The position numbers and the translations under genes are program-made. A stretch of 64,000 nucleotides of DNA, taken from contig NC_013757.1 in NCBI RefSeq assembly GCF_000025345.1, forward strand, positions 4,712,001-4,776,000, given 5' to 3'. This document shows, in pieces, positions 1 through 9,305 of this stretch. The notes beneath the pieces are model-generated. The model had not been told where the DNA came from, did no database searches, and saw nothing but the letters and a program-made list of their open reading frames with translations. The first letter of the stretch is position 1, and each line of letters opens with the position of its first letter. This DNA is from Geodermatophilus obscurus DSM 43160 (GTDB lineage Bacteria; Actinomycetota; Actinomycetes; Mycobacteriales; Geodermatophilaceae).

Positions 1-39
1 CTTGTCGCGGGGGAGGTCGACGCCGGCCAGTCGTGCCAT
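1..39 (-). CDS. rpsM: 30S ribosomal protein S13, N-terminal fragment (cut by window edge)
   Basis: Only the first 13 codons are inside the window. They read MARLAGVDLPRDK, the typical start of uS13, the head protein that contacts tRNA and the large subunit. The ATG is at 39-37. It follows rpmJ on the same strand after a 14-nt gap, the usual infA-rpmJ-rpsM order. Confidence 0.93.
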   Translation of the reverse strand, partial: MARLAGVDLPRDK

Positions 40-53
40 GTCCAGGTACTCCC

Positions 54-167
54 TCAGCCCTGCCGCTGCTTGTGGCGGGCGTTGTCGCAGATGACCATGA
101 CCCGGCCGTGCCGGCGGATCACCTTGCACTTGTCGCAGATCTTCTTCACCGACGGCTGGACCTTCAC
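54..167 (-). CDS. rpmJ: 50S ribosomal protein L36
   Basis: This 37-residue protein is bL36, a small zinc-ribbon protein of the large subunit. It begins at a GTG (167-165) because an in-frame TGA lies five codons upstream. The sequence starts [15 protein letters not shown] and ends RHKQRQG. The CxxC pair, the later CDNARH and the final His give the zinc-binding (C+) form. It lies between infA and rpsM on the same strand. Confidence 0.95.
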   Translation of the reverse strand: MKVQPSVKKICDKCKVIRRHGRVMVICDNARHKQRQG

Positions 168-238
168 CGGTGCCGCCCCTCATTCCTGTCGATCGTGCGC
201 CGAGCGCGCCCGCCCTCGGGGGCTGCGCGCAGCGGCGG

Positions 239-460
239 TTACTTGTACCGGTAGACGATGCGACCGCGGGTCAGGTCGTAGGGCGAGAGCTCCACGACCA
301 CGCGATCCTCGGGCAGGATGCGGATGTAGTGCTGGCGCATCTTGCCGCTGATGTGGGCGAGCACCCGGTGCCCGTTCTGCAGCTCGACCCGGAACATCGC
401 GTTGGGCAGCGGCTCGACGACGCGACCCTCGACCTCGATGGCCCCGTCCTTCTTCGCCAT
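239..460 (-). CDS. infA: Translation initiation factor IF-1
   Basis: The 73-residue product is IF-1, a single OB-fold protein that occupies the ribosomal A site during initiation and assists IF-2 and IF-3. It matches family length and has characteristic segments ([54 protein letters not shown]). It is followed by rpmJ and rpsM. A promoter-like sequence at 632-661 suggests a leader of about 165 nt that makes this gene start its own transcript, separate from map. Confidence 0.97.
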   Translation of the reverse strand: MAKKDGAIEVEGRVVEPLPNAMFRVELQNGHRVLAHISGKMRQHYIRILPEDRVVVELSPYDLTRGRIVYRYK

Positions 461-631
461 GCCCGACACGGCCTCCCTGACTCGATGGTGCTGGTGTCCT
501 CGCGCGCCCATGCCGCAACCCGGCGGACGCGCTCGGTGGTGTACAGAACGGGTGGTGCAGACGCTCCCGCGAGGGCGCCCCGGGTCGTACGGCCACAGCA
601 CGACAGCAGGGCGACGCGAGCGCCAGCGGCC

Positions 632-661
632 ACTGTACCCCGCCCCGGCGCGCCTCTCCAA
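632..661 (-). promoter_or_regulatory. Probable housekeeping promoter for infA
   Basis: On the minus strand TTGGAG (661-656) and TACAGT (637-632) are separated by 18 bp, a good fit to the main sigma-factor consensus. Transcription would start near 625 and run into infA after a leader of about 165 nt. The assignment is by eye only. Confidence 0.55.
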
Positions 662-685
662 CCCGGCCGGGGTGACCGCGACCAT

Positions 686-741
686 GGCCCCGTCCCGGGT
701 CCCGCACTGAGCGTGCGAAGGGTGGGGAGGACGGGTCCTCC
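686..741. repeat. Dispersed intergenic palindrome, copy 1 (after map)
   Basis: The element lies one base beyond the map stop codon. Read on the minus strand it starts with GGAGGACCCGTCC, has the core TTCGCACGCTCAG and ends in CCCGGGACGGGGCC. It closely matches the copy after rplA (31741-31798). Placement and symmetry suggest a transcription terminator. Confidence 0.7.
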
Positions 742-742
742 C

Positions 743-1546
743 TCAGGTGCGGGGGGTGATCCCGAAGGGGGCCAGCCCCGCGACGCCGCCGTCCTCGGCC
801 GTGAGGACCCACGGGCCCTCGGGTGTGATCGCGACGGAGTGCTCGAAGTGGGCCGCACGCGAGCCGTCCTTGGTGACCACGGTCCAGCCGTCCTCGAGCT
901 CGACGGTGGCCGGGTCGCCCACGGTGACCATCGGCTCGATGGCCAGCGCGAGCCCCGGCACCAGTCGCGGCCCGCGTCCGGGCCGGCCGTAGTTCAGGAC
1001 GTGCGGGTCCTGGTGCATCTCGGTGCCGATGCCGTGCCCGCCGTAGTGGTCGACGATGCCGTACGGGTGCTGCTCCGCGGTGATCGCCTGCTCGACGGCG
1101 TGGCTGATGTCGGTCAGCCGCCCACCGGCCAGCGCCCGGGCGAGCCCGGCCCACATCGACCGCTCGGTGACCTCGATCAGCGCGGCGTCCTCCGCCGACG
1201 GCGGGCCGACGGTGACGGTGACCGCCGAGTCGCCGTGCCACCCCTGCAGGATCGCCCCGCAGTCGATGGAGATGTTGTCGCCGGCGGCGAGGACCCGGCC
1301 CCGGTTCGGGATGCCGTGCACGATCTCGTCGTTGATCGAGGCGCAGATGCTGCCGGTGAAGCCGTGGTAGCCCAGGAACGACGGCACGGCCCCGGCGGTG
1401 CGGATGTGGTCCTCGGCGATGGCGTCCAGCTCACCGGTGGTGACCCCGGGCCGGACGGCAGCGCGGACGGCCGCGATGGCCCCGGCCACGACGAGCCCCG
1501 CAGCGCGCATGAGCTCCAGCTCGTGCGGCGTCTTGATCTGGATCAT
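743..1546 (-). CDS. map: Type I methionine aminopeptidase
   Basis: The 267-residue enzyme removes the initiator methionine from nascent proteins with a two-metal centre. Metal and substrate positions are visible: HGDSAV, GHGIGTEMHQDPHVLNYG, AIEPMVT and the late EHSVAIT. I chose the ATG at 1546, giving MIQIKTPHELELMRAAG, because GGAG lies about 10 nt upstream and family members begin there. An alternative ATG at 1603 would add 19 residues. It closes the secY-adk-map cluster and a repeat element lies directly after it. Confidence 0.96.
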   Translation of the reverse strand: MIQIKTPHELELMRAAGLVVAGAIAAVRAAVRPGVTTGELDAIAEDHIRTAGAVPSFLGYHGFTGSICASINDEIVHGIPNRGRVLAAGDNISIDCGAILQGWHGDSAVTVTVGPPSAEDAALIEVTERSMWAGLARALAGGRLTDISHAVEQAITAEQHPYGIVDHYGGHGIGTEMHQDPHVLNYGRPGRGPRLVPGLALAIEPMVTVGDPATVELEDGWTVVTKDGSRAAHFEHSVAITPEGPWVLTAEDGGVAGLAPFGITPRT

Positions 1547-1618
1547 CCGTCCACTCCACTTCGCCAGCAGCGGGATCCGGCCGAGGATGCCACCGGCCGT
1601 CATCTGCGCCGCCCGTCC

Positions 1619-2233
1619 TCAGCCCGCGCTCGGCCCGTCGGACCGCGCGCCTCCGCAGGCCTCCAGCGCGCTCATCGCCCGCTGGGTGACCTCCTCGACC
1701 GCGCCGATGGCGTCGATCTGCGTCAGCAGTCCCTCGGAGTCGTACCAACCCGACAGCGGGGCGGTCTGTTCCCGGTAGACCTGCAACCGGTGCCGCACGG
1801 TCTCGGGCTTGTCGTCGTCCCGCTGCACCCACTGGCCGTCGACGAGCACGCGGCGCCCGGAGAGCCGGCGCACCAGCTCGTCCTCGTCGACGACGAGCTC
1901 GAGCACGCAGTCCAGCGCCTGGCCGAGCTCGTGCAACGAGTCCCGCAGCTGCTCGGCCTGGGCGGTGGTGCGCGGGAAGCCGTCGAGCAGGAAGCCGCCC
2001 TTGGCGTCGTCCTCGGCGAGCCGGTCCTTGACCATGGCCACGGTGATCTCGTCGGGCACCAGGTCGCCGGCGTCCATGTAGCTCTTGGCCTGCAGCCCGA
2101 GCTCGGTCTTGCCGTTCACGTTCGCGCGGAAGATGTCACCGGTCGAGATGGCCGGCACCCCGAGCCGGTCGGCGATGACCTGCGCCTGGGTCCCCTTGCC
2201 CGCTCCGGGAGGGCCCAGCAGCACGACGCGCAC
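1619..2233 (-). CDS. adk: Adenylate kinase
   Basis: The 204-residue cytoplasmic enzyme interconverts ATP plus AMP and two ADP. The P-loop [10 protein letters not shown] is at residues 7-16, followed by the AMP-binding STGDIFR and the DGFPRT motif. The LID ([24 protein letters not shown]) has no zinc cysteines. The GTG start shares one base with the secY stop (TAGTG), so the two are translationally coupled. Confidence 0.97.
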   Translation of the reverse strand: MRVVLLGPPGAGKGTQAQVIADRLGVPAISTGDIFRANVNGKTELGLQAKSYMDAGDLVPDEITVAMVKDRLAEDDAKGGFLLDGFPRTTAQAEQLRDSLHELGQALDCVLELVVDEDELVRRLSGRRVLVDGQWVQRDDDKPETVRHRLQVYREQTAPLSGWYDSEGLLTQIDAIGAVEEVTQRAMSALEACGGARSDGPSAG

Positions 2234-3543
2234 TACTTCAGGAACCCTTCGTAGTTGCGCTGGTTGAGCTGCGTCTCGATCTGCTTCACCGTCTCCAACC
2301 CCACTCCGACCATGATGAGGACCGCGGTCCCCCCGAACGGGAAGTTCTGGTTCTGCCCCTCCTGCGTGACCGACAGGAAGAAGTTGGGCAGCACGGCCAC
2401 GATGCCCAGGTAGAGCGACCCGGGCAGGGTGATCCGGGACAGCACGTACTGCAGGTACTCCGCAGTGGGCCGACCGGGGCGGATGCCCGGGATGAAGCCG
2501 CCGTAGCGCTTCATGTCCTCGGCGCGCTCTTCGGGGTTGAACGTGATCGACACGTAGAAGTACGTGAAGAAGACGATCAGCCCGAAGTAGAGCGCGACGT
2601 GCACCGGGCTGCTCTGGTCGATGATGTAGTTCTCGAAGAACCGGCGCACCGGACCGGTCTCGTTCCCCTGCAGCTGCGTGAGCAGTTGCGGCAGGTACAG
2701 CAGCGAGGACGCAAAGATCACGGGGATGACGCCGGCCTGGTTGACCTTCAGCGGGAGGTAGGTCGACGTGCCGCCGTACATGCGGCGGCCGACCATCCGC
2801 TTGGCGTACTGCACCGGGATGCGGCGCTGGGCCTGCTCGACGTAGACGACGGCACCGATGATCACCAACGCCAGCAGGCACACCAGCGTGAACACGATGC
2901 CGCCGCGGGTCTGCAGGATGGCGCCGCCCTCGGCGGGGATGCGCGCGGCGATCGAGGTGAAGATCAGCACGGACATGCCGTTGCCGATCCCCTTCTCGGT
3001 GAGCAGCTCGCCCAGCCACATGATCACGGCGGTGCCGGCGGTCAGGGCGATCACCAGGACGATCGTCGTCCAGATGGAGTTCGACGCGATGATGTCCTGC
3101 GAGCAGCCCGGGAACAGCTGGCCGCTGCGGGCCAGCGCGATGATGCCGGTGCTCTGCAGGACGGCGAGGGCGATCGTCAGGTAGCGGGTGTACTGGGTCA
3201 GCTTCGCCTGACCCGACTGCCCTTCCTTCTTCAGCTGCTCGAACCGCGGGATCACCACGACCAGCAGCTGCACGATGATGCTCGCCGTGATGTACGGCAT
3301 GATCCCGAGCGCGAAGACCGACAGCCGCAGCAGCGCACCGCCGGAGAACAGGTTCACCAGCGAGTAGAGGTCGCGCTGGTCGGAGGCCTGAGCCTGCTCG
3401 AGACAGCTGTTGATGGCCTCGACCGAGACGCCGGGGCCCGGGATCGCGGCTCCCAGGCGGTACACGGCGATGATCGCCAGGGAGAACAGCAGCTTGCGCC
3501 GGAGGTCTGGCGTCCGGAACGCCGCAGCGAACGCCTGCAGCAC
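2233..3543 (-). CDS. secY: Preprotein translocase subunit SecY
   Basis: SecY is the ten-helix channel protein of the Sec translocon. The 436-residue product begins [20 protein letters not shown] at a GTG (3543) with GGGGAGGG just upstream. Family hallmarks are [25 protein letters not shown] and the cytosolic loop [11 protein letters not shown] with [23 protein letters not shown]. It sits between rplO and adk as in most actinobacterial spc operons. The 217-bp gap before it contains a palindromic repeat. Confidence 0.97.
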   Translation of the reverse strand: MLQAFAAAFRTPDLRRKLLFSLAIIAVYRLGAAIPGPGVSVEAINSCLEQAQASDQRDLYSLVNLFSGGALLRLSVFALGIMPYITASIIVQLLVVVIPRFEQLKKEGQSGQAKLTQYTRYLTIALAVLQSTGIIALARSGQLFPGCSQDIIASNSIWTTIVLVIALTAGTAVIMWLGELLTEKGIGNGMSVLIFTSIAARIPAEGGAILQTRGGIVFTLVCLLALVIIGAVVYVEQAQRRIPVQYAKRMVGRRMYGGTSTYLPLKVNQAGVIPVIFASSLLYLPQLLTQLQGNETGPVRRFFENYIIDQSSPVHVALYFGLIVFFTYFYVSITFNPEERAEDMKRYGGFIPGIRPGRPTAEYLQYVLSRITLPGSLYLGIVAVLPNFFLSVTQEGQNQNFPFGGTAVLIMVGVGLETVKQIETQLNQRNYEGFLK

Positions 3544-3685
3544 GTGCCCTCCCCTGCTCGGTCGGATGAGGTTAGCAACGGAAGGGGATCGGCGTCCGGG
3601 CACCCGTCGACACGGGCGCCGCGCGGCGTCGTCGTCCCCCGGGCCCGCCGGCGCTGGTGCACCGGGCCGGGCAACAGAAGTTGAA

Positions 3686-3756
3686 GGACCCCCCCGCCCC
3701 CCGCCGCTCGCAAGCTCGCGGCGGGACCCTGCAGGAGGGCCGAGGCAGGGGGGTCC
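3686..3756. repeat. Dispersed intergenic palindrome, copy 2 (rplO-secY gap)
   Basis: The outer arms GGACCCCCC and GGGGGGTCC are complementary, and the centre CGCTCGCAAGCTCGCGG is itself near-palindromic. It ends four bases before the rplO stop. Of all copies this has the longest symmetrical arms. Sitting inside the spc operon, it would be expected to lower transcription into secY-adk-map unless that part has its own promoter. Confidence 0.75.
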
Positions 3757-3760
3757 TCTG

Positions 3761-4204
3761 TCAGATGCGGGTGGTGCTGCCCCCGGCCGCGCCGATCTTC
3801 TCGGCGGCCGACGCGGAGAACGCGTGCGCGTGCACGTGCACCTCGACACCGCCCAGGTCGCCGGTGCCGAGCACCTTCACCGGCTGGCCGCGCCGCACGG
3901 CGCCGGCCTCGGCGAGGGTGTCCGGGTTGATCGAGCCGCCCTGGGGGAACAGGGCCGCGATCCGGTCGAGGTTGACGACCTGGAAGACGACCTTGTTGGG
4001 GCTCGTGAAGCCCGACAGCTTCGGCAGCCGCATGTGCAGCGGCGTCTGCCCGCCCTCGAACCGCGCGGAGGTGTTGCCGCGTGCGCCGGTGCCCTTGGTG
4101 CCGCGACCGGCCGTCTTGCCCTTGGAGCCCTCACCGCGACCGACGCGGGTCTTCGCGGTGTGGGCGCCGGGGGCCGGACGCAGGTGGTGGACCTTGAGAG
4201 TCAT
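3761..4204 (-). CDS. rplO: 50S ribosomal protein L15
   Basis: The 147-residue uL15 is a late-assembling large-subunit protein. Its glycine- and lysine-rich N-terminal tail ([20 protein letters not shown], then [16 protein letters not shown]) threads into 23S rRNA. The C-terminal globular part includes [11 protein letters not shown]. It follows rpmD after 15 nt and is followed by a repeat element rather than directly by secY. Confidence 0.97.
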   Translation of the reverse strand: MTLKVHHLRPAPGAHTAKTRVGRGEGSKGKTAGRGTKGTGARGNTSARFEGGQTPLHMRLPKLSGFTSPNKVVFQVVNLDRIAALFPQGGSINPDTLAEAGAVRRGQPVKVLGTGDLGGVEVHVHAHAFSASAAEKIGAAGGSTTRI

Positions 4205-4219
4205 TGTGTGTGTCCCTGC

Positions 4220-4402
4220 TCAGCTGATCTCTTCGACGGTGACCAGGTGCGGCACCGTCGCGACCATCCCGCGGATCTCGGGACGGTCCTCCTGGACGAC
4301 CGAGTCGTTGACCCGCTTGAGGCCCAGCGAGCGCAGCGTCTGGCGCTGGTTGGGCTTGGTGCCGATCGCCGACCGGATCTGGGTGACCTTCAGCTGCGCC
4401 AT
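4220..4402 (-). CDS. rpmD: 50S ribosomal protein L30
   Basis: The 60-residue uL30 is a small large-subunit protein with a beta-alpha fold. It reads [20 protein letters not shown] at its start, followed by the conserved [16 protein letters not shown] start at the ATG at 4402, one base after the rpsE stop codon. It lies in the usual rpsE-rpmD-rplO order. Confidence 0.96.
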   Translation of the reverse strand: MAQLKVTQIRSAIGTKPNQRQTLRSLGLKRVNDSVVQEDRPEIRGMVATVPHLVTVEEIS

Positions 4403-4403
4403 C

Positions 4404-5018
4404 TCAGACCCCCTGGCCCGCACGCGCCCGCAGCATGGCCGCGGGAGCGACGTCCTCGAGCGGCAGACCGCGGCGGGCCGCGATCTCCTCGGGACGGACG
4501 AGCTCCTTCAGCGCCTGCATGGTCGCGTGCACGATGTTGATCGGGTTCGACGACCCCAGGCTCTTGGAGAGCACGTCGTGGATGCCGGCGCACTCGAGCA
4601 CGGCACGCACCGGGCCACCGGCGATGACACCGGTACCGGGGCTGGCCGGCTTGAGCAGCACGACGCCCGCCGCCGCCTCACCCTGCACCGGGTGCGGGAT
4701 GGTGCTGGCGATGCGCGGCACCTTGTAGAAGTGCTTCTTGGCCTCCTCGACGCCCTTGGCGATCGCCGCGGGCACCTCCTTGGCCTTGCCGTAGCCGACG
4801 CCCACGGTGCCGTCGCCGTCGCCCACGATCACCAGGGCGGTGAAGCTGAAGCGCCGACCACCCTTGACGACCTTGGACACGCGGTTGATGGCCACCACGC
4901 GCTCGATGAAGTTGCTCTTCTCGGCAGGTGCGCCGCCGGGCCCCCGCCCGCCGTCACGACGGTCGCGGCGGTCGTTGCCGCCGCCGGCGCCGCCGCCGCG
5001 TCGCTGTGGTCCTGGCAT
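4404..5018 (-). CDS. rpsE: 30S ribosomal protein S5
   Basis: The 204-residue uS5 contributes to decoding fidelity and lines the mRNA entry channel. The first 35 residues form a Gly/Arg-rich extension typical of actinobacteria. The double-stranded RNA-binding fold begins at [21 protein letters not shown], followed by [14 protein letters not shown]. The ATG overlaps (TGATG) the stop of a 13-codon reading frame that in turn overlaps the rplR stop, an unusual coupling arrangement. Confidence 0.96.
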   Translation of the reverse strand: MPGPQRRGGGAGGGNDRRDRRDGGRGPGGAPAEKSNFIERVVAINRVSKVVKGGRRFSFTALVIVGDGDGTVGVGYGKAKEVPAAIAKGVEEAKKHFYKVPRIASTIPHPVQGEAAAGVVLLKPASPGTGVIAGGPVRAVLECAGIHDVLSKSLGSSNPINIVHATMQALKELVRPEEIAARRGLPLEDVAPAAMLRARAGQGV

Positions 5019-5059
5019 CAGACGTCCCTCTCGATCTGCTCGTTCGCGGTGTCGCTCAT
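5018..5059 (-). CDS. 13-codon linking reading frame between rplR and rpsE
   Basis: A tiny frame encoding [13 protein letters not shown] exactly bridges rplR and rpsE. Its ATG overlaps the rplR TGA (TGATG at 5061-5057) and its own TGA overlaps the rpsE ATG (5020-5016). It may be a coupling peptide that hands ribosomes from one gene to the next. It may also be the original S5 N-terminus separated by an indel. No function can be claimed. Confidence 0.4.
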   Translation of the reverse strand: MSDTANEQIERDV

Positions 5060-5469
5060 CAGAAGTCCAGCCCGCCCTCGCGGGCGCCGTCGGCCAGCGC
5101 CGCGATGCGGCCCTGGTACCGGTTGCCGCCCCGGTCGAACACGACCGCGGTGATGCCGGCGGCCTTGGCGCGCTCGGCCACCAGGGCGCCGACCCGGCGG
5201 GCCAGCGTGGACTTGTCGCCCTCGGCGGTGCGCAGGCTGGCGTCCAGCGTCGAGGCACTGACCAGGGTACGGCCGACGGTGTCGTCGACGACCTGGACGT
5301 GGATGTGCCGCGAGCTGCGCTTGACCACCAGGCGCGGACGCTCCGGGGTGCCGCCCACGCGCTTGCGCAGTCGGGTGTGCCGGCGCAGGCGGGAGACCCG
5401 CCGCGCGGTGCTGACGTCGGTGCCGACGGGCTTGTGCACCCGAGCGCCACTCTTCTCGGTCTGTGCCAT
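5059..5469 (-). CDS. rplR: 50S ribosomal protein L18
   Basis: The 136-residue uL18 binds 5S rRNA in the central protuberance. An Arg/Lys-rich N-terminal region ([17 protein letters not shown]) precedes the conserved [19 protein letters not shown] and the C-terminal [20 protein letters not shown]. The ATG at 5469 overlaps the rplF stop as TGATG. A GTG one codon upstream is possible but not needed. Confidence 0.96.
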   Translation of the reverse strand: MAQTEKSGARVHKPVGTDVSTARRVSRLRRHTRLRKRVGGTPERPRLVVKRSSRHIHVQVVDDTVGRTLVSASTLDASLRTAEGDKSTLARRVGALVAERAKAAGITAVVFDRGGNRYQGRIAALADGAREGGLDF

Positions 5470-6008
5470 CACTTACCCGTCTTCCCGACCTTGCGCTTGA
5501 CGACCTCACCCTGGTAGCGCACGCCCTTGCCCTTGTACGGGTCCGGGCGACGCAGCCCGCGGATGTTGGCCGCGACCTGGCCCACCAGCTGCTTGTCGAT
5601 CCCGGTCACCCGCAGGCGGGTCGGGGACTCGACCGTGAAGGTGATCCCCTCGGGGGCCCTCACCGGCACCGGGTGGCTGTAGCCCAGGGCGAACTCGAGG
5701 TCCGACCCGCGGGCCTGCACGCGGTACCCGACGCCGACGATCTCGAGGGTCTTGGTGTAGCCCTCGGTGACGCCGGTGATCATGTTGGCGATGAGCGTGC
5801 GCGACAGCCCGTGCAGGGCCCGGCTCTCACGCTCGTCGTCAGGCCGCTGCACCTGCAGCGTGCCGTCCTCGCCGCGCTCGACGGTGATCGGCGAGGCGAC
5901 GGTGTGGTTGAGGGTGCCCTTGGGACCCTTGACGTTCAGCGTCTGGCCCTCGATGGTGACGTCCACGCCACCGGGCACGGGAATCGGCAGTCGTCCGATC
6001 CGCGACAT
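5469..6008 (-). CDS. rplF: 50S ribosomal protein L6
   Basis: The 179-residue uL6 has two similar alpha/beta domains and sits near the sarcin-ricin loop. It starts [17 protein letters not shown]. The conserved C-terminal signature GVDKQ-like stretch reads [20 protein letters not shown] and is followed by [13 protein letters not shown]. It is coupled to rplR by stop/start overlap. Confidence 0.97.
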   Translation of the reverse strand: MSRIGRLPIPVPGGVDVTIEGQTLNVKGPKGTLNHTVASPITVERGEDGTLQVQRPDDERESRALHGLSRTLIANMITGVTEGYTKTLEIVGVGYRVQARGSDLEFALGYSHPVPVRAPEGITFTVESPTRLRVTGIDKQLVGQVAANIRGLRRPDPYKGKGVRYQGEVVKRKVGKTGK

Positions 6009-6020
6009 GTCACTCGCTCC

Positions 6021-6431
6021 TCACCAGACGTAGGCGAGGACTTCCCCACCCACGCCCTTCTTGTTCGCCTGGCGGTCGGTCAGCAGCCCGGTCGAGGTGG
6101 AGATGATGGCCACCCCGAGGCCGCCCAGCACCTTCGGCAGCGCGGTGGACTTGGCGTACACCCGCAGACCGGGCTTGGAGACGCGCCGGACGCCGGCGAT
6201 GCTCCGCTCACGGTTGGGGCCGTACTTGAGGTCCACCACCAGCTCCTTGCGGGTGGTGCCGTCCTTCTCGACCTCGTTGACGGTCCAGCCGGCGATGTAG
6301 CCCTCCTGCTGGAGGATCTCGGCGATGTGCGTCTTCAGCTTGGACGACGGCATGGTTGTGGAGTCGTGGTACGCCTGGTTGGCGTTCCGGATCCGCGTCA
6401 ACATGTCCGCGATCGGGTCGGTCATCGTCAT
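6021..6431 (-). CDS. rpsH: 30S ribosomal protein S8
   Basis: The 136-residue uS8 binds helix 21 of 16S rRNA and in many bacteria represses the spc operon. It begins [20 protein letters not shown] and contains the C-terminal [20 protein letters not shown] signature. The start at 6431 gives the common MTMTDPIAD form; the ATG two codons in is also possible. A repeat element separates it from rpsN. Confidence 0.97.
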   Translation of the reverse strand: MTMTDPIADMLTRIRNANQAYHDSTTMPSSKLKTHIAEILQQEGYIAGWTVNEVEKDGTTRKELVVDLKYGPNRERSIAGVRRVSKPGLRVYAKSTALPKVLGGLGVAIISTSTGLLTDRQANKKGVGGEVLAYVW

Positions 6432-6551
6432 GTCGGGTGTTGCCTCTCTCGCCGCGGTTCCTCGTGCGCCGGGTCTCGGGGACTCGGCGCGCGGGCCTCT
6501 CGGCGATCGGTGGTGCTTCCTCGGGTGACCTGTTGGTCGGGTCGTGCGACT

Positions 6552-6613
6552 GGAACGGCCCCGCCGCAGGGCCCCGCCGCGAGCTTGCGAGCGGTGGGGG
6601 CGGCGGGGTCCTT
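6552..6613. repeat. Dispersed intergenic palindrome, copy 3 (rpsN-rpsH gap)
   Basis: On the minus strand it reads GAAGGACCCCGCCGCCCCC, then the core CGCTCGCAAGCTCGCGGCGG, then GGCCCTGCGGCGGGGCCGTTCC. It begins right at the rpsN stop codon. The core is identical to that of the rplO copy for at least 16 bp. Confidence 0.75.
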
Positions 6614-6798
6614 CACCAGCTGGACTTGCTGACGCCCGGCAGCTCGCCGGCGTGCGCCATCTCCCGCAGGCAGATCCGGCACAGGCCGAACTTGCGGAAG
6701 ACCGAGTGCGGGCGACCGCACCGCTGGCACCGGGTGTAGCCGCGGACCGCGAACTTCGGCTTGCGGGCCGCCTTGTTGATCAGCGCCTTCTTGGCCAT
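6613..6798 (-). CDS. rpsN: 30S ribosomal protein S14, zinc-binding type
   Basis: The 61-residue short form of uS14 carries a zinc knuckle: CQRCGRPH then [17 protein letters not shown]. This is the type often called rpsZ or S14 type Z. It helps assemble the 30S head. It lies between rplE and rpsH, 20 nt after rplE, and is the constitutive copy in actinobacteria that also own a zinc-independent paralogue elsewhere. Confidence 0.96.
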   Translation of the reverse strand: MAKKALINKAARKPKFAVRGYTRCQRCGRPHSVFRKFGLCRICLREMAHAGELPGVSKSSW

Positions 6799-6818
6799 CT
6801 GGGTGTCTCCTCCCCCGC

Positions 6819-7403
6819 TCAGCGGGTGGTGGTCACGACGGGCTGGCCGGCGAACGGGAAGCCCAGCAGGCGGAGGAGCTCGCGACCCTCCTCGTCGTTC
6901 GTGGCGGTGGTGACCAGCGTGATGTCCATGCCACGCGGACGGTCGATCTTGTCGACGTCGATCTCGCGGAACATCGACTGCTCGGTCAGGCCGAACGTGT
7001 AGTTGCCGTGACCGTCGAACTGCCTGGCGTTGAGCCCGCGGAAGTCACGGATGCGGGGCAGGGCCAGCGACAGCAGCCGGTCCAGGAACTCCCACATGCG
7101 GTCGCCGCGGAGGGTGACCTTCGCGCCGATCGGCATGCCCTCGCGCAGCTTGAACTGCGCGATGGACTTGCGGGCCCGCACGACGGCCGGCCGCTGGCCG
7201 GTGATGGCGGTGAGGTCGCGGACCGCGCCGTCCATCAGCTTGGCGTCGCGGGTGGCCTCGCCGACGCCCATGTTGACGACGATCTTCGTCAGCCGCGGGA
7301 TCTGCATGACGTTCTCGTAGCCGAACTCCGACTGCAGCGCCGGGGCGATGGACTCGCGGTAGTGGGCGAGCATGCGGGGGAGCTCACGGGTGGGTGCACT
7401 CAT
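6819..7403 (-). CDS. rplE: 50S ribosomal protein L5
   Basis: The 194-residue uL5 binds 5S rRNA and contacts P-site tRNA. Family segments include [36 protein letters not shown], the DFRGLN loop and [20 protein letters not shown]. The ATG is at 7403, five nt after the rplX stop. The order rplN-rplX-rplE is standard. Confidence 0.97.
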   Translation of the reverse strand: MSAPTRELPRMLAHYRESIAPALQSEFGYENVMQIPRLTKIVVNMGVGEATRDAKLMDGAVRDLTAITGQRPAVVRARKSIAQFKLREGMPIGAKVTLRGDRMWEFLDRLLSLALPRIRDFRGLNARQFDGHGNYTFGLTEQSMFREIDVDKIDRPRGMDITLVTTATNDEEGRELLRLLGFPFAGQPVVTTTR

Positions 7404-7407
7404 GGCG

Positions 7408-7761
7408 TCAGAGGTCCTTACCGGTGCGCCGCGAGACCCGGATGCTGCGGCCTTCCTCGTCCTTGCGGTAGCCGACCCGGGTCGGCTTGTCCTCGGAGTC
7501 GATCACCATCACGTTGCTCACGTGGATGGGAGCCTCCTGCGTGACGATCCCGCCCGACTGGGCACCACGCTGGTTCGAGCTGATCCGGGTGTGCTTCTTG
7601 ACCCGGCCCACGCCCTCGACGAGGACCTTCTGCAGCTTCGGGTAGGCGGCGATCACCCGGCCCTTGGCACCCTTGTCCCTGCCGGACAGCACCACGACGG
7701 TGTCGCCCTTCTTCACCTTCATCGACGGCGCCTTGGCCGTCGTGTCCTTCTTCGCAGCCAT
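7408..7761 (-). CDS. rplX: 50S ribosomal protein L24
   Basis: The 117-residue uL24 initiates large-subunit assembly. Its KOW motif is visible as [22 protein letters not shown] chose the ATG at 7761 because GGAGG lies about 10 nt upstream. A GTG at 7767 overlaps the rplN stop as GTGA and would add two residues, but its spacing to GGAGG is only about 3 nt. Confidence 0.95.
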   Translation of the reverse strand: MAAKKDTTAKAPSMKVKKGDTVVVLSGRDKGAKGRVIAAYPKLQKVLVEGVGRVKKHTRISSNQRGAQSGGIVTQEAPIHVSNVMVIDSEDKPTRVGYRKDEEGRSIRVSRRTGKDL

Positions 7762-7763
7762 GG

Positions 7764-8132
7764 TCACAGCACCTCCGGAGCGAGCGAGATGATCCGCATG
7801 AAGCGCTTGTCGCGGAGCTCGCGGCCGACCGGGCCGAAGATGCGCGTACCGCGCGGGTCGCCGCTGTCGCGGATGATGACCGCGGCGTTCTCGTCGAAGC
7901 GGATGTAGGAGCCGTCCGGACGACGACGCTCCTTCACCGTGCGGACGACGACGGCCTTGACGACGTCGCCCCGCTTGACCCCCGCACCCGGCAGCGCGTC
8001 CTTCACGGTGGCGACGATGACGTCGCCGATGCCCGCGTAGCGTCGCCCCGAACCGCCGAGCACCCGGATGCAGAGGATCTCCTTCGCACCGGTGTTGTCG
8101 GCGACCCGGAGTCGCGACTCCTGCTGGATCAC
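7764..8132 (-). CDS. rplN: 50S ribosomal protein L14
   Basis: The 122-residue uL14 binds 23S rRNA at the subunit interface. It begins at a GTG and reads [19 protein letters not shown]. The [20 protein letters not shown] and [21 protein letters not shown] stretches are diagnostic. It opens the spc gene block after a 224-bp gap from rpsQ, so it may have its own promoter. Confidence 0.97.
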   Translation of the reverse strand: MIQQESRLRVADNTGAKEILCIRVLGGSGRRYAGIGDVIVATVKDALPGAGVKRGDVVKAVVVRTVKERRRPDGSYIRFDENAAVIIRDSGDPRGTRIFGPVGRELRDKRFMRIISLAPEVL

Positions 8133-8201
8133 GTCCTACTCCCTGATCTCAGATGTGACAGCCGGGCCGGAACGGTGAACCGGCTGTCCGGCACCCACGT
8201 G

Positions 8202-8237
8202 CGGACGCACCGGCAGCGTCAGCCGCCGGTGCGTCCG
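8202..8237 (-). terminator. Strong hairpin between rpsQ and rplN
   Basis: A perfect 13-bp stem (CGGACGCACCGGC at 8202-8214 with its complement at 8225-8237) surrounds a 10-nt loop. It lies in the 224-bp gap at the usual S10/spc operon boundary. No T-run follows, as is common at high GC. It may end the S10 transcript or attenuate into rplN. Confidence 0.55.
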
Positions 8238-8356
8238 AGCACGGGTACCGGGATGAGCGCGCACCTGCAAGAGCGCGCCAGTGGTCCAGGGTACTCGCTC
8301 CTGGACCTGCCCCGGAGGGCGCCTCCCACGGGGGCCACGAGGGCACCCGATCGGTC

Positions 8357-8656
8357 TTACTTGGCCCTCTCGAGGACCTCGACCAGCCGCCACCGCTTGG
8401 TGGCCGACGTCGGCCGGGTCTCCATGATCTGCACCCGGTCACCGATGCCGGCGACCTGCTGCTCGTCGTGGGCCTTCAGCTTGCTGGTGCGTCGGATGAC
8501 CTTGCCGTAGAGGCCGTGCTTCACGCGGTCCTCGACCTCGACGACGATGGTCTTGTCCATCTTGTCGCTGACCACGAGGCCCTCGCGGACCTTGCGGTAG
8601 CCACGGCCGGCCAGGCCGGGGCCCGACGCGGTCTGCGTCTCCTGGGGCTCGCTCAT
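8357..8656 (-). CDS. rpsQ: 30S ribosomal protein S17
   Basis: The 99-residue uS17 is an OB-fold primary binder of 16S rRNA. After a short actinobacterial N-terminal extension it shows [20 protein letters not shown] and [23 protein letters not shown]. Its ATG overlaps the rpmC stop by ATGA. It is the last gene before the gap that separates the S10 and spc blocks. Confidence 0.97.
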   Translation of the reverse strand: MSEPQETQTASGPGLAGRGYRKVREGLVVSDKMDKTIVVEVEDRVKHGLYGKVIRRTSKLKAHDEQQVAGIGDRVQIMETRPTSATKRWRLVEVLERAK

Positions 8657-8886
8657 GCCACACCCTCGCTCGGGGCGACCGAGAGGCCCAGCTCGCGCTC
8701 GCGCATGATCGTGTAGATCCGGGCGATGTCGCGGCGGACCGTCTGCAGCCGCCGGTTGTTGTCCAGCTGGCCGGTGGCCACCTGGAACCGCAGGTTGAAC
8801 AGTTCTTCCTTGGACTCGCGCAGCCGCGTGGCGAGCTCCTCGACGGAGAGCTCACGCAGCTCGGGAGCGGTCAGACCGGCGGCCAT
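8653..8886 (-). CDS. rpmC: 50S ribosomal protein L29
   Basis: The 77-residue uL29 is a two-helix protein near the peptide exit tunnel. It contains [38 protein letters not shown] and [18 protein letters not shown]. The ATG at 8886 overlaps the rplP stop (TGATG). A GTG one codon earlier is an alternative. Confidence 0.96.
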   Translation of the reverse strand: MAAGLTAPELRELSVEELATRLRESKEELFNLRFQVATGQLDNNRRLQTVRRDIARIYTIMRERELGLSVAPSEGVA

Positions 8887-9302
8887 CACACCTCTCCTTC
8901 ACGAGTGATGAAGCGGCACTTCATGGGCAGCTTGTGGATCGCGCGACGCATGGCCTCGCGGGCCACCGGCTCGGCCACGCCCGAGAGCTCGAACATGATC
9001 CGGCCGGGCTTGACGTTGGCGACCCACCACTCCGGCGAACCCTTACCGGAACCCATGCGGGTCTCGGCCGGCTTCTTGGTCAGCGGACGGTCGGGGTAGA
9101 TCGAGATCCAGACCTTCCCGCCACGGCGGATGTGGCGGGTCATGGCGATACGAGCGGACTCGATCTGCCGGTTGGTCACGTAGGCCGGCTCGAGCGCCTG
9201 GATGGCGTACTCACCGAAGTTGATCTCGGTCCCGCCCTTGGCACGACCCGATCGGCTCGGGTGGTGCTGCTTGCGGTGCTTGACGCGCCGTGGGATCAGC
9301 AC
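8886..9302 (-). CDS. rplP: 50S ribosomal protein L16
   Basis: The 138-residue uL16 helps organise the A-site region of the large subunit. It starts [14 protein letters not shown] at a GTG and has the signature GRVWI-like [26 protein letters not shown]. The latter includes the arginine that is hydroxylated in some bacteria (PETRMGKGKG region). It starts three bases after the rpsC stop codon. Confidence 0.97.
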   Translation of the reverse strand: MLIPRRVKHRKQHHPSRSGRAKGGTEINFGEYAIQALEPAYVTNRQIESARIAMTRHIRRGGKVWISIYPDRPLTKKPAETRMGSGKGSPEWWVANVKPGRIMFELSGVAEPVAREAMRRAIHKLPMKCRFITREGEV

Positions 9303-9305
9303 GTG

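Larger units (their letters stand above)
461..742. other. infA-map intergenic region
   Basis: This 282-bp stretch holds the infA leader and promoter and, next to the map stop codon, a copy of the dispersed palindromic repeat (686-741). No credible gene was seen; reading frames across it are GC-biased shadows. Confidence 0.6.

Noticed and set aside
170-2254. Very long plus-strand frame opposite infA, map and adk
   Set aside because: It is antisense to three well-recognised genes and has the Arg/Ala/Gly-rich composition of a high-GC shadow frame.
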